Assembly: GCF_000208745.1 (NCBI RefSeq)
Contig: NC_030859.1
Coordinates: 840,548-904,547, forward strand
Reading direction: 5' to 3'
DNA: 64,000 nucleotides
Source: Theobroma cacao
Lineage: Eukaryota; Streptophyta; Magnoliopsida; Malvales; Malvaceae
Of this stretch, positions 45,225 through 57,914 are shown one piece after another. Both the position numbers and the translations under genes were made by a program. Position 1 is the stretch's first letter, and each line of letters begins with the position of its first letter. The notes under the pieces are model-generated. The model was given only the letters and a program-made list of their open reading frames with translations. It was not told the DNA's origin and ran no database searches.

Positions 45225-47436
45225 ATCCAATTCCTGGCACAGCTTTACACAAGCTTCAGAATACTTCTGGCATAACTCATTTGTTCGAATAAGGTGGCTA
45301 AAGAATTCACTGATATACCGAAGGGAGGCGTGTCTTAGATCGACATTTTGCAATAAGAAATAAGGGAAACAAATCATACAAAACATGCATTACAGCACCT
45401 TGTGTTTTTACTAACTCTGTCTTCATCAACAGGAGGACAAGTAAGAAAAATGAGGCGTGTTGAATCTGAAAGGCTCTGATTTTCAGAACAAGGAAAAATG
45501 AAGTTAGAATGAACATCAGGTGTTACTCTCAGACAGCAAAAAGACCTGTTAGGTTGAGTTTAAGGCTGCCCTTTCACAAAAACAAATAAACACAAAGGAA
45601 CAACTGATAAATTTCAAGCATTTGAAACCATTTTCTTCTCTTTGCTTTGTTCCAAGCAATTAGGACATTTCTGGACCTCATAAGAATGAAGATTTTCTGT
45701 CTATTTTTCTGCTAGGTCAGTCTGCTTCTCTTAAAGCCTACAGTGATGTGTCAAGTTCAACTGAGAAATATGTTGAGAAAGTACCTTCAGATGAATTGCT
45801 ATCTTCCTCATGTGCTCAATATATTCATTAAGTGGCACATGAGGTCCAAGGCCAGATGGATGAGGTCCCATTGAATCATTACCACCAAAATAAGTTATTA
45901 TCAAAGAAGGCTGTGTAGCAGCATCCTGTAATACATAAAAGAACCGAACTGCGATTGTTAATATCAAAACACCGCTTTGAAAAGAGAATACCCCAGCAAT
46001 CTGAACATGGAAACTAATACCTATGCATAATCAACGATCACATATAGAATGGAAAAAGACCTTTCCAAATTACAGAAAGCATTACCAGGCTTCTTATACA
46101 TCCACCAATTAACTTTTAAGTTTTAGCATCACACACTGTCTAAGTTCAATATCCAGTTTCTCCAAAAATCTTCTGTGATTTCAATAATTCGAAGGAATTT
46201 CAATTAATTCATACAATAATGATGCAGCTCCCTTTACTTTCCCAAAATTTGGGAGTGTGACTGAGTAAATCAAAGTGGACAATACATGGCTGATCCATAA
46301 GCATCAATTACAATTTTGACAAGTTTGATGTAATGACTATCAAAAACTTTTATACCTTTGGGAAAACATGATCGAGCACCTCTACTGCACGTCGCGAATT
46401 CCATCCATAATATCCTCGTAAAAGTATGTCAGCCTGCAAGGGATTGCAAGTAACTTAGGATTCCCATAAGAACACAAACCACACACACAAAGTAAGAGTA
46501 TTGGAATATCAATGGCAGATTCTTTCACAATCAGTAAATGAGGTGACAATCATACTGCAATGATTGGCATTAGAACATGCACCTAAGATTAGGAACACTG
46601 CCTTATGTCTCTCTGTAAATAGCTAGATAGTGAATGATTTGGACTGTAACTTAAACTTTTTCAATTTCTTGGTTGGGAAAGATGGAAACCAAACAACAGG
46701 AGGAAATCCAATAATTGAAAAAAAAAAAAACAACTTTTACATTTGCCATCGTAAAGTTTGTAACTTTATTTCCTAAATCTTGCTTATTTCCCTTGCCATC
46801 CCTCTAAAAATTACAGGGACAATCTGTACAATTAAAATTTACAATTTGCCTCCTTTACTTCATCCAAATTTGCAGAATTGTTATTTATAATGAAAAAATT
46901 GGTAAACATTCATCTGTCACATTAATTTTCACTCATACCAAGAAAGAAAGAAAAGGAAAAAAGTTTCTATCTCTTCCCCTTTTTTCCTCTCTTTTCTTTC
47001 CTACCAACCACAACCACAACCTTAATAGTAAACAAGGACAGACGGTAAAACAAGCAAAAAGAGCAGATCAATCCTCAAAAAGACCAGGCTTTGTTGACAA
47101 AAAATCATTCAGATTATCACTTATCATACAAAGGGAAAAAGCAGAAAGATGTTGGAATGTAGCAGACAAAACCATAGAGCTATGTTCTACCTTCTGAGCC
47201 CAAAAAAGAACAGGTGAACAGCAACAATGCATCAAACTAACAGTGACAACCTCGTAATCTAACAAAACATAACTCAAACAAAGACATTCAAAATAACCCA
47301 GAAAGGGAAAACAAAGAGAAAGTACTTTGCGAGCATAGACGTCAGCTAGAATAGCACCCCATCCGCCATTGCTGAAACTAAGTTGGACAATGGATGATCC
47401 AAAGAGGACGAACTGTGGCCTTGCTGGTCCCACCAT
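44630..47436 (-). CDS. CPRD49: GDSL esterase/lipase, CPRD49 type (6 exons)
   Basis: SGNH-fold hydrolase of about 256 aa; the family hydrolyses esters, and the natural substrate is not evident. Exons: 47,326-47,436; 46,356-46,433; 45,785-45,925; 45,399-45,475; 45,160-45,309; 44,630-44,843. All junctions are GT-AG with agreeing phases. Block I is VLFGSSIVQLSF (GSS in place of GDS; from memory the Arabidopsis CPRD49 relative also has GSS). Block III is FGGNDSMGP, with the Gly and Asn of the oxyanion hole, and block V is DGVHLS, with the catalytic Asp and His. The acceptor of exon 5 (ATATCAG|TGAATT) was chosen over one 12 nt downstream because it restores the family residues before IRTNELC. No signal peptide seen. 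Highly conserved ordinary gene. Confidence 0.9.
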
Positions 47437-48964
47437 TTTTCACTGTCTTTCCTCTAAAAAGCTCTTTTTATCTCTTTCTCTTTCTCTCCCTTTGAATGTG
47501 AATTGGGAAAACAAGGTGGAGCCTCGAGGAACCCTTTGCCCAACGTGCTTCTCTCTGCTATATTAATGATATACGTTTGAGCTTTACTTGGTAGTTGGGA
47601 AACCAACTACACTCGCTTTTTTCTTTTAAATTTTTTTTACTGAACACTAACTCCAACAAACATACGAAAAAAGGGGTTACTCTTGTTAAACTTTTCCAAG
47701 ATATAAGCACTACTTCTGTCTATGTTACATTGGCATCTTTGCATGGGGACACTGCCTATGGAGTCCAGAGTCTATTGTTAGCTTTTTCTTTAAGAAAACA
47801 AAGAATCTATAGTCAGGTTTTAGCATGACAATGTGCCTTACCTTGTTTATAGACATGAGGCTTTGATACCAACTAGGGGATGGCAAGGTATTGTCCAAAT
47901 TTAATAATATTAATAGCGTTACTAAAAAAAAAAAAATTTTGACATACTTGGATGTCATTGTTTATGTACTTTGCTGATATATATATATGAAAAAGATTTC
48001 AAAAATCAATCACTAAATTAGGGGACATTTGGCTGAAAGAGAGGTATGAAGTATTTATGCAATGGAGAGAAGACAGATGAGGAATTGATGGTGGCATAAA
48101 GTAATTCGCGGGCAGAGGGTAAGGGAGGTGGTCGGCAGCAGTGGTTTGGGTAATAACCCACCAAACTAGCCACCAAACTTTGCACCACAATAAATTGTAA
48201 CACATTTCTTTCAATACCCAAATTAAGAAAAAGTCTTGATCCATCCTTTTTTCCATTCCATATGACCATACTAAAACCCTTCATAATATCACCATTGTCC
48301 TTCATTTTTCCACATCTGTTTAACAAGCCTGGTACTGATCCGAGGAGCATAAAAAACCTGCCAGCTCCATGGGGCAAAGGGTTTTCCTGATTGGGACAGC
48401 TTGGAAGGAACAAGAGTGGGAAAAATAAGGTTTACCAGAAACCAACAACTAATGCAGCAATGATTTATGAGTAATAAAGCAAAGGACATTCGGAAAGGAA
48501 GCCATTAAAGATTAAACATAAGCAGAAACTGGTTGATGAGTCTGTTTCTCTTTGATAGCATTTAATACTATTTGCCTGAATTGTGCCATCATTCAATCAA
48601 GCTCCTGTCACAAGAAAGGAACGAAGATGTATACGAGGCCACACGATACGCTTCATTCCCACATGCCATATAAAATGTTCATTAATCGATAATCAGCTGC
48701 TTCTGCTCTTTATTGAAATTGATCCATTATTGTCTGGAAAATGATGTTTCTTACAGTTTATAACTCGCCCGGTTGATGGGGTTTTACAACAATGACAATG
48801 TAATAAATTTTTTCATATCTTTGAAGAGATAAAAGAATCAATCTGTCAATCCGAGTTCAAACAACCTGCATGGAGGTGGTCTGAACAACGGGGGCAAAAA
48901 ATATTGAATCCTAATATGATATTAAAAGTGTAAAGAATTGAAGAAACTACTTCGGAAACTGTAT
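47437..48964. other. Intergenic between esterase and ABC1 kinase genes
   Basis: Promoter side of the esterase and 3' side of the kinase. An ORF of 131 aa at 48,018-48,413 (minus) and overlapping ones have no recognisable domain, so I do not call a gene. Confidence 0.5.
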
Positions 48965-51900
48965 TTATGTCCAAGTCAACGCTTTCCTGACTTGCAAAAG
49001 CCACAGGGCCATCTGCATTACTAAAAGACGAGCTTCCAGGATGACCTCCTCCAACCAGATATTTAACCAACGTAATAAGGATTTCTTCTGCATCATCTTT
49101 GCCTCAACAACTGCTTCAGAAGAAACCTTCCCAATGACCAGAAATGTCTCAAGAGATGAACCCTGTAACTGTATATGAACATCCAAATCCGACCAGCAGT
49201 CAAGAAAATTTGGTGACAAATCAAAATTCATAAGTATGGTAGAGTGCTCAAACAATAAGCCTCATTGTGACCTCATGCAAACAAAGAATTCAATGGAATC
49301 AAAGATGTGGAAATACCAGAGAGTTATTAACTGCTCTTAAGCAATCATTTGTCTTCAGCATCAATAGAATAACACGGGGCAGTCTCCTGAGAAGCTCTGA
49401 TATTTGAGGGAAATATTGAGATGCATACATCTGCAAGAGAAGATAGATATGGCCAACCAAGAAGTGAGAACCAATCGATTAAAAAATCCAACTTACTAAT
49501 ATAGCAACAAACACTCTCCTAAGAGAAAAACAGAGCTTCATTTGGAATCAGAACTTTATTCAATTATCAGTAACATCATCTATAGAAGCATCTCAGAACC
49601 CTTCTATACAATATCACCTGTAATTCTGAAAGATCACTGTCAGTGCCTTTTATGACCAAATGATCCACAGCAGGGTCAATGACCCTATTCCAGGGCCTCA
49701 TGGTTAGAATCCCCGCAAATAGCACATATAGATCCTCCCCAGCACCCAATTTGACACTATTTTCCTTTATTCCATTAGCATCAGCAAACACCAATGCCTG
49801 CAATGGAAGTCAAAGCATGAAAGGAAAACATCAAGTTGCTCACAAGTAAAACTCATAAATGCACCAAGAACTAAATCCAAATTTTTGGAGAGAGCAATGA
49901 TGTACCCTCCAAAGAGAAGCATAGTTGAATCTGGTAGAGAAGTCTAGTTCCTTATAAAGACCATGGTCCAGAAGTATCAACTGTGGTTTTTTCTTGCCTG
50001 CACATACAAAAGGAGAAATGGAAATAGAATAAATATTCAGACAAGGAATCCTAACATTGTGTTTGGAAAAGTAACTAAACTTCACAACCAAGCACATTAA
50101 AAGCCTCAAAAGAAGTTCATCATAGGCACTCAAATTTTTAATAAGGATGGCCCATTATATGTCTAAGTGGAAGTCATAATGTTTTCTAGATTTCTCTATT
50201 TTCTTTTTTCCATGAATATATTTCAGAGTTCCTGGAAAGAGGTACAGCAGGTTTTAGTCAATTTTATTATGAATACAGAACATTGAGAACCCAACATTTT
50301 TGGCCTTAAGAATCACAAGCTCCCCAATATATTCCTTTATTTCAAAATTATATGATTGAACATCTAAAAGATGACATCACTACTAGCAGTCAATAATTTC
50401 ATACTGAAAGAAGGGGCACCATCTTAGAGGATCAAGCTGGAAGAGTTCCAATAGCTTTCACCAAAAACAGACAAGTTCCAATAGCTTTCACCAAAAACAG
50501 ACAGAACAATACTCTTATTATGGATAGTTAAGAAAACAAGAAAGATTTAACATCAACGTTCTCCATTGCATCTAGTTAAGCACTACTAGAGACGTTCTCA
50601 TTTAATCTCAACATAAAAGGGACCCTCACCAAATATGCTACTTTTTCCAGAAGGTAATGGCCGAACTAATAAATTAGCAGCATGTGGATCACAATGAACA
50701 AATCCATGTTTAAACATCATCTCAGCAAAAGTTTGACTAACCTGCATAGAATTAGATTAGATATCAAGATTAATTTCTTGTATATATTTATAACAATCAT
50801 ATAACTGTAGGCCTAATATATATTCTTTTGACACAGAAATACTAAAGTCTCATTCTAAAAATACATGATTCCTGTACACATATGTTGTTAATAAAAAATA
50901 AAGCTTAGGGTAGAGAAGTTAATACAGCTTCTAAATGCAGAAAAACAATTTGGATGACAACATTAAGTCAAACTTACTAATCTTGCAACATCATTGGGTT
51001 GGATTCCAAGTCTTCGAATGGCAATCACATCATTCACTTGCGCACCATCCATGAATTCCATTGTTAACAGCTTTGAGGTACTTAAAGACCAATGCACCTC
51101 TGGTGCATATACATAATCTGCAATATGAGGAGACAGCTTCTGGAAATTTTCCAAACATTTCACGCTGTTCTTTGCCTCTATCAAAAAGTCTAGCTCCTGA
51201 GGTCAAAAGGCTAGAAACAATCAAACTTCATGCTATACCACCTTGGATGGCAAGAAAGCCAAACACATATTGGATGACTGAAAACATGTCTATCAGAGCA
51301 AGAGACAATTATATATAGTTGACTCTAAGTCCCACCTCTTACAGGCAAGGGTACATGGAAGGTATACCCACAGAGAGTAAAACACAAGCACCGTGTCATA
51401 AGAAAACTGGTTTTATAATACATCTAGATTTCTTAAAAGAGTAAATTAAGAGAATTTTTTATGGAATATCACGACATAAAGAAATTCCTGGAAAATATAA
51501 CGAGAAGGTTATCAAAGCAACTTGCCTTGGGTAAACTTTCTCGAATTTCAGCCACCAACCATCTGCATGCATAAGCCAAGAAAATTTCAATAAACTATAA
51601 CAGTTTGAAACCATGTAAAACCCACGGACAAGACAGCAGAAAACCTGTATGCTCAAATCAAGCAAATTCTGCAGGCATGCATTCATTTATGTATGCATCA
51701 TAACTCATAGTCTAGAAGACAAACAAGGAAATTCTAAAAAACAGTACCTGTAATCTAAAGACGGGAATAACCAATGCAGAGAGTTGACAATAAATTCCAC
51801 AGTAGCTTGATCTGCAGCAGCAGTATCTGTCATATGAGTGTGCTGAACCTGAATTTCAAGCAAAATAATTTGGACATGGAAAGTAAATACTAACAAGAAA

Positions 51901-53073
51901 TACCCAAGTCCTACATCCACAAAATTCAAATGGAAAATATTTTCAGGTAAAAGTAACAAAGATTGAAACCTTCACAGCAACTTTTTGGCCATCATGGGTA
52001 CGAGCAACATGAACTTGTGCAAGGGAAGCACTTGCTATTGGTCTGGGATCAAATTCATTAAAGATCTGCACATGAAAAGTTAGATTAAATTGACAAGTCT
52101 AGCTTCTAGTCTTCTACATGCCAAAAAAAGCGCCAATATCAATTTTTAAACTGGAAAAGCAGTCATGCAGCCTCCAATTCTGCTTATGTGAACATTATGT
52201 TTCAAAACAATACATACTTTATCAGGTGTCTCTCCGAGTTCCTTCTTGAAGACTTCACACACTTGATCATATGAAGAAACTGGACACCTATTCAACATCG
52301 ACTCCCTCATCGTCTGAACATACTCCTGAGGAACTAGGTACTCCTAAACAAATAAAAAAGAAAACAAAAATTTTCGGCTCAAACCCACAATTAAAGAGCA
52401 TCTAATGAATCCAAAATCCCAATTGCCAAACTTTATTCAAAGACACAAAATCAGCAATACTAAGAGTATACCAATTGCCCAATATGTTGGCCAAGCTTGA
52501 TATAAATTCCTCCATTTCTAAAACAAAGTTCTTGAAGCTTCCGCGCCGACCTTAAATGAACTTCATGCTTTACCTTAGCTCTCTCGTTACTTCCTTCTGG
52601 TAGTCCCCATAATGAGTATTCATAATCTAATAGTATGATTAAAAATATGGGGGGTTATAAAAATTGAAAAAGAAAAAGACATAAAGCAACCCAATTCCCA
52701 ATACTTCACTAAAATTCTAGCCATGGCATTTACAAATCTTAATTATCCCTTTAAATCTAACAAAGTCAACAAATTTTTCCATTAAACTTATTCAAGATTG
52801 AAACTTTAAACTCAAATTAACTCTCTCAATCAAAAAAACTAAAAAAAAGTTTAAAACTTTTGAAAGAAATTGAAAATGGTTTGACGTACCGACGACGATG
52901 GAGGCGGCAGTTACGGAGTCACGGACAAGGCGGAGAGGAACGGTGGTGCAGACCTTGAGAGCGGTGGCGGGGTCGTCCGAAGTGGCAATAGTAGCTGCGG
53001 CACCTCCCGTGCAGAGGGCAGTGGCGGCAACCGCCAGCTTGGGGCGCGAGCGCCAAAGGGATCGGACTACCAT
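48965..53073 (-). CDS. ABC1/ADCK1-like atypical protein kinase (12 exons)
   Basis: Member of the UbiB/ABC1 kinase family, which supports quinone or lipid metabolism in mitochondria or plastids; about 539 aa. Exons: 52,890-53,073; 52,472-52,626; 52,218-52,343; 51,970-52,065; 51,748-51,848; 51,526-51,562; 50,978-51,196; 50,630-50,741; 49,906-49,997; 49,618-49,797; 49,317-49,430; 48,965-49,168. The basic N-terminus ([19 protein letters not shown]) resembles a mitochondrial presequence. Family signs: KxGQ motif [10 protein letters not shown], Ala-rich loop [15 protein letters not shown] lysine, [12 protein letters not shown] loop, and LLDHG in the metal-binding position (DHG instead of DFG, which I take as ADCK1-like). 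Exon 6 ends in a GC donor (CCCAAG|GCAAGT). The start of the last exon is uncertain by 6 nt. Confidence 0.9.
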
Positions 53074-54230
53074 GTTTTTTTCCTTTTGGAAGACAGCAAA
53101 CGGGCAAGCGAGCGAAAATAACGCGCTTATGTTTTCCTTCTCTTTTTTTTTTTTTCTTATTTTTGACGGTTTGGTTTGAATGAGCTAACGGGTTCGGGTT
53201 GGCCCACCCTGTGAAGGCTCCAGATTTAAAAAGCTTGTTAAAAGACAAGAATGCCCATTTTAAATTTATGAGTAGGAGTTATATGTGGGTTAAAATTGCA
53301 AATTAGACAATTAAATTAAATAAGTTAAATTTTTTTAACTATTCAAAAAATTGAAATAAATTTTATTTTTTATTATATTAAATTAATTTTTTTATTTTAA
53401 TTTTGAATTAAATAAATCTTTGTAATTAATAATTAACTAATTACTAATTACTGTTTGTTTAAATATTATTTGTTATGCTATGCCACATAACGTTGTCATG
53501 TTATCATGGATGTTATAATAGATTATGAAAATCGTATGTTGATATGAAATAATGATATGATGATATAATATTTTTTACTCTTCACATTAGTGTTATGTTA
53601 AAATGATAAATGATGTTTTTATTAATAACAGTTACGTAAAATCTGAATAGAACATGAAACATTACTCAAAGCTTAAATAACAAATACGTTTTTAAATAAA
53701 TTATTATAAATACTCGAATATTTGATTCATTAATTGATGTATAATTCTTTACCTAAAAAGTAAATTCGAATTCTTCCTCTCCGATTATAAGAAATAAAAA
53801 TACTGTTGTAAAATGTTTACAGTAGTTTCTCTTGCGTAGTACACAACCAAAAGTTCCTCTAAGCAAAAAGGCCAATCCCAAAAGAAGAAAACAGGGGACC
53901 CCAGGATCACTTATAGCAAGCTAGCTTGGGTAATCAATAGAGTAAATTTGACTGTGTTCTTAGACTTTCCCACTTTACATAGCTTAGCAACCATCTCCTA
54001 TCTGGCTCACCAAGAGGTTTGCTAGGGTACGCGACCACCTAGCATTAGAAAGAATCTGGCAGATAAGATCAACAACATATGTGGTTGTGGTTGTGGCTGG
54101 TCCTCAACCGCTCAGTCAGCTGGCTATCGGAAAACCTTATGTACTATGCAGTAAGGGTGGATTCTGTTCTTCATTTCTGACGGTTTCTCATTCTTATGGT
54201 GATTAGTTGACTGCTTCCTGAGTTATGCAG
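53074..54230. other. Intergenic between ABC1 kinase and ELP4
   Basis: Kinase promoter side and ELP4 3' side. AT-rich from 53,280 to 53,820. A GTTGTGGTTGTGG stretch lies near 54,085. No gene supported. Confidence 0.5.
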
Positions 54231-56486
54231 TCAAAAATCAAGGTTCCCAGTCTTGGAGGAACCAGAGCAACTGCCAGATGTGCCATACGAAGTTCCACTT
54301 GAACCATCGACAGGGGCCTGATTTAGACATTCTAAAACCAAAAACCTTCGCTTTTGTAACTTGATTGAAAAGGTTGTTGCATCAAGAATCACGGGAACCT
54401 GCTTACATTTGGACAAATGAGGTATATGATTAAGTAAAACAATGTAAAATAATGAGTGCAATAAGGCTACTGTGAGTAAATTTTCAGACCAAGGAGCTCC
54501 TAAGTTAGGAACCAATTAAGTTGGTACAACACTAGGATGAAGGGTAATGCTAATGAACCTGTGTGTTGATGCGTGCTACTTTGTGAACGTTGAGAAAGCC
54601 AACCATATCCTGGTAACCAGTAAGGAGTTGTGACAATTCCTTGTCTTCATCTGAGATATGCATCAAATGAGATCAATAAGTCAAGATACATTTGAAAATA
54701 ATGCATACCATAAGCGCAAGGTACAGGCTGATATAAACCTGGGATTGCTTTGACAGAGAGCAACGTGTCTGCCATGTGCTGCCATCTTTTACAGAAGGAC
54801 GGTGAGAGAAGAGAAGGTGGAAAGGTTATCAAGGCAACTGCATTTGAAGACCGTACCATGCTTTTGAGAGATCTAATAAATGAAAGCATATCCCATTCCT
54901 GCAAATGTATTACATTAACAGAAGCAATGGATTACATCTTTAAAATCAATGGATGTACCATAAAATGAATTTTAAAACTATGATTTCTACAGTCTAAAAG
55001 GTGCAAAATCATTTTCAAAAAATTCTTAACTTAGAAGAGAACTTTTCAATGAAGGAAGGAATTTATAATAATTAACAAATCATATGGGCTTGCTACTAAC
55101 CATGTTGGAATACGCACACTGAGGAGCAGAAAATGATTGTATAGCAATTCGACCAGCACATGAGATGCTGCCATCATTTCTATAAGATAGCCAAAAGAGG
55201 GAAACCAATGACAAGTAAATATACAAAATAAAAAAAAAAGACATTAATGGCAAGTTAGTTGAGACACTAAAAATATGACTTCAGAACCTTATACAGTATT
55301 CTCAATGGAGCTGTAAGAGAGATGACATAACCGGTAAAAATGAAACAAAAATTTACTAATATGGCAGCATAATCATATGTTTCCAAATATTATGAATATA
55401 TGACCAAGAAAGCAAATGATGATACCGTGGATACTGAGATAAAAATGTTGCACTACGGTCTTGAAGAGCAGAAAGATTAGGAGAATCTTGGATGCTAACA
55501 CAATCTACACGCTGTGCACTAAGAAAGTGTCTCTCTAGGGGCTTCCGCAAGTCAAATTCATTAGAGTACTCATGTTTACCATCTGCACCATAATAACATA
55601 AAGAGATATGAGTGTAGAACTCTCAAGGAGAGAATAGCATTAACATAGGTTAAGAACAGTGCACTTTCAAGCGAACACCCAATAATGCATAATGAGGTGA
55701 AAGAATAAATCTTGGCTTAACCTTAATTAAGACCCAAAACCAAGCTGCATTAACTTTTTGTTAAACCTACAAGTAAAAAGAAACATAGAATAATACCAGG
55801 GAAATAAAAACTACCTCTTTGGCCATCAAAATTTAGTTGACTTTCACCGAAGTACTTCTTATACTGCCAAGCAATTCTCAAGCCTTTCTCCTGCAAGTTT
55901 TTTGGAATATGCTATTCGCATTCTTAGCATTTACACATGAGATTTCAACAAGACTGAAAAAGATACAAATAGACAAAAGGGGGTCAAGATGAGGGGCACC
56001 TGATCTGGATCGTGTTTATGGGATTTCTCATCTTTGGATGCGGCAGGACTGGGCAAAGTGCCCAAAAACCCTCTTGGGTCTATGGCTGGACTAGCATAGA
56101 GAAGAGGTTGATTATGAACAAGTCCCTGAGACATGAAATTCCTCAACAAAAGCATGTGATGAGGTGCCTCTGCATCTTCCATCACCATAACTAGGCTTCC
56201 CAAAGGGAACCCGCCACCTAGTATCTCTACATATCAAGTAAAAACTACACAATAAGAGAACAAATCACACTAATCACATGAAAGAACTAGAAGAAAGCAA
56301 AGCCAGAAGAGAATGTTATGCAACAATAAGAATGAGGGAGTGTAGGACATTACTGTCAAGGTCAGATATCCCGGAAGATAGAAAGACCGTGCCATTTGGC
56401 CCACACTTGAGTCCGGGGCCTTGAGATGGGGCTGCAGCCGAAATGTTTCGAGAGAAGCTACTGGTCCGAGTCTTGGCCGCAGCCAT
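54231..56486 (-). CDS. ELP4: Elongator complex subunit 4 (8 exons)
   Basis: ELP4/PAXNEB family, part of the RecA-like Elp4-5-6 ring of Elongator, which modifies wobble uridines of tRNA; about 363 aa. Start at ATG 56,486 ([14 protein letters not shown]). Exons: 56,354-56,486; 56,000-56,226; 55,815-55,890; 55,426-55,582; 55,101-55,179; 54,739-54,898; 54,559-54,650; 54,231-54,398. All are GT-AG with agreeing phases. Recognisable parts: [33 protein letters not shown] at the degenerate nucleotide-binding loop, [27 protein letters not shown] [12 protein letters not shown], the [16 protein letters not shown] end and a Ser/Gly-rich tail. A single conserved housekeeping gene with no sign of damage. 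Upstream 57,050-57,370 would hold its promoter. Confidence 0.92.
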
Positions 56487-57914
56487 AGCAGTAGCAACAG
56501 TCAAGAATCAAGACACTACACAATTCAGTGAACAATAAGGCTGATGTAAGGCTTTCCTGATTCAAAGTCCTGCAATACTTAGTCAAAACAACCATAAAAA
56601 ACAATAATAAATACTCATACTATAGAAAACCAAAAGCTGCTTCTTCTTTACATTAATAATTTAACATCCTTGAGGGGCTCTGGAACAGCAATGAAATCAT
56701 ATGAAAGAAAAAGCATATCAATGAAGCAAACTACATTCATAATAATCCTAATCTCATTATTAAAATTAAACATATTATATTTAACTCAAATTTGAGCTTT
56801 TTCTGCTCAGAGTTTTTTCCTTTTCAATTATATTTCATCTGTAAGCATTCAACTACACCTTTGCTAAAACCAATCAACATGAAAAAAAAAAAATCAATTT
56901 TCCTTAAGAACCCAAATTTTGTTAAGCCCTTTTCATTCTTCTTGCTCAATAAAACTTCTTTTCTCTTTTCATTCAAGCCTTTTATCAAAGAAATCGTGCG
57001 CAGTTCTTTAGTAAACTTTACCAAACATGAAAAGGCCCCAAAATAGTTTGTTTCTCTTTCACTTTCCTCGGGTTTTTCTAAGTAACCAAACAGAGTTAGA
57101 ATCAAATTCTCACCGCCGGACTCTCTTTGAATTGTTCTGAAAGGAAGTATTATAGCAAACTTCTTCACGCTCTTCGCTTCAACGTTTCTCTGCTTCAGAG
57201 TTCCGCCGTTTTGCAGAGCAATTACGCGCCGTTTCTTTTCTTTTGTTATTCAACCCAAAGTTCTGTACGGGTTTTCGCCTCAAGCCGAAAAAACGCTCGG
57301 TGTCGTCGTGGTTCGGCGTTGGCCCAGAGTACATGTTCACCTGGGCTAGAGCCCATGATCTCTCCTTCATAGGCCATTTTGATCAAGCTTTCTTTATCTA
57401 GTTATGGGTTGGAACATATAGATGATTGGGCCCCCACTTTATCCACCCAAAATGGATTAGGAGTACAAAATCATATCGGTAATCAAGTTCTTTTATTTCA
57501 CGAGTGGGTTTAAAAGGTTCAGACCAATCTATTTAGAATAAATTATTTAGTTATGAACACCTTGGTGAATGAAAGTGAGCCTAAATCTTAACATTTATAA
57601 GAAAATTTGAGGCATCCAGTGAGAAAAAATGGGAGCAATTTCCATGCAAATTCTAACTTGATTTCTAGAAAGCAATAAAATATCAAAAACAAAAGCCATC
57701 ATGTTCTATAAAAGAAAAGAACCTATTCTCTTCAGTCCATGGCTCAGCCTCTTCTCACACTTCATTCACAAAGCCAAAAAATGGCCACAATTTTCTTCTT
57801 TTTTATTTTGTAGAAGTGGTATTTACTAAAGATCCAAGTGATGTACTGCTGGAATCCAAATCGCTTGCCCCCGTTTCAAACTGTGATGTACTACTGTTAC
57901 TCTCCACATGTAAA
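56487..57914. other. ELP4 promoter side and 3' flank of the kinase array
   Basis: No gene. Positions 57,560-57,800 recur at 63,120-63,360, the 3' flank of another kinase copy, which ties the two kinase genes to one duplication. Confidence 0.5.

Noticed and set aside
48018..48413. 131-codon minus-strand ORF between the esterase and ABC1 kinase genes
   Set aside because: No recognisable domain, no splice context and competing overlapping frames; likely non-coding flank.
49162..49168. Last ABC1 exon starting at GGT (49,162)
   Set aside because: Not excluded; the acceptor 6 nt upstream keeps the same frame and is preferred only slightly, so 49,168 is reported with that caveat.
57127..57372. Plus-strand ORF upstream of ELP4
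   Set aside because: No domain; lies in the expected promoter region of ELP4.
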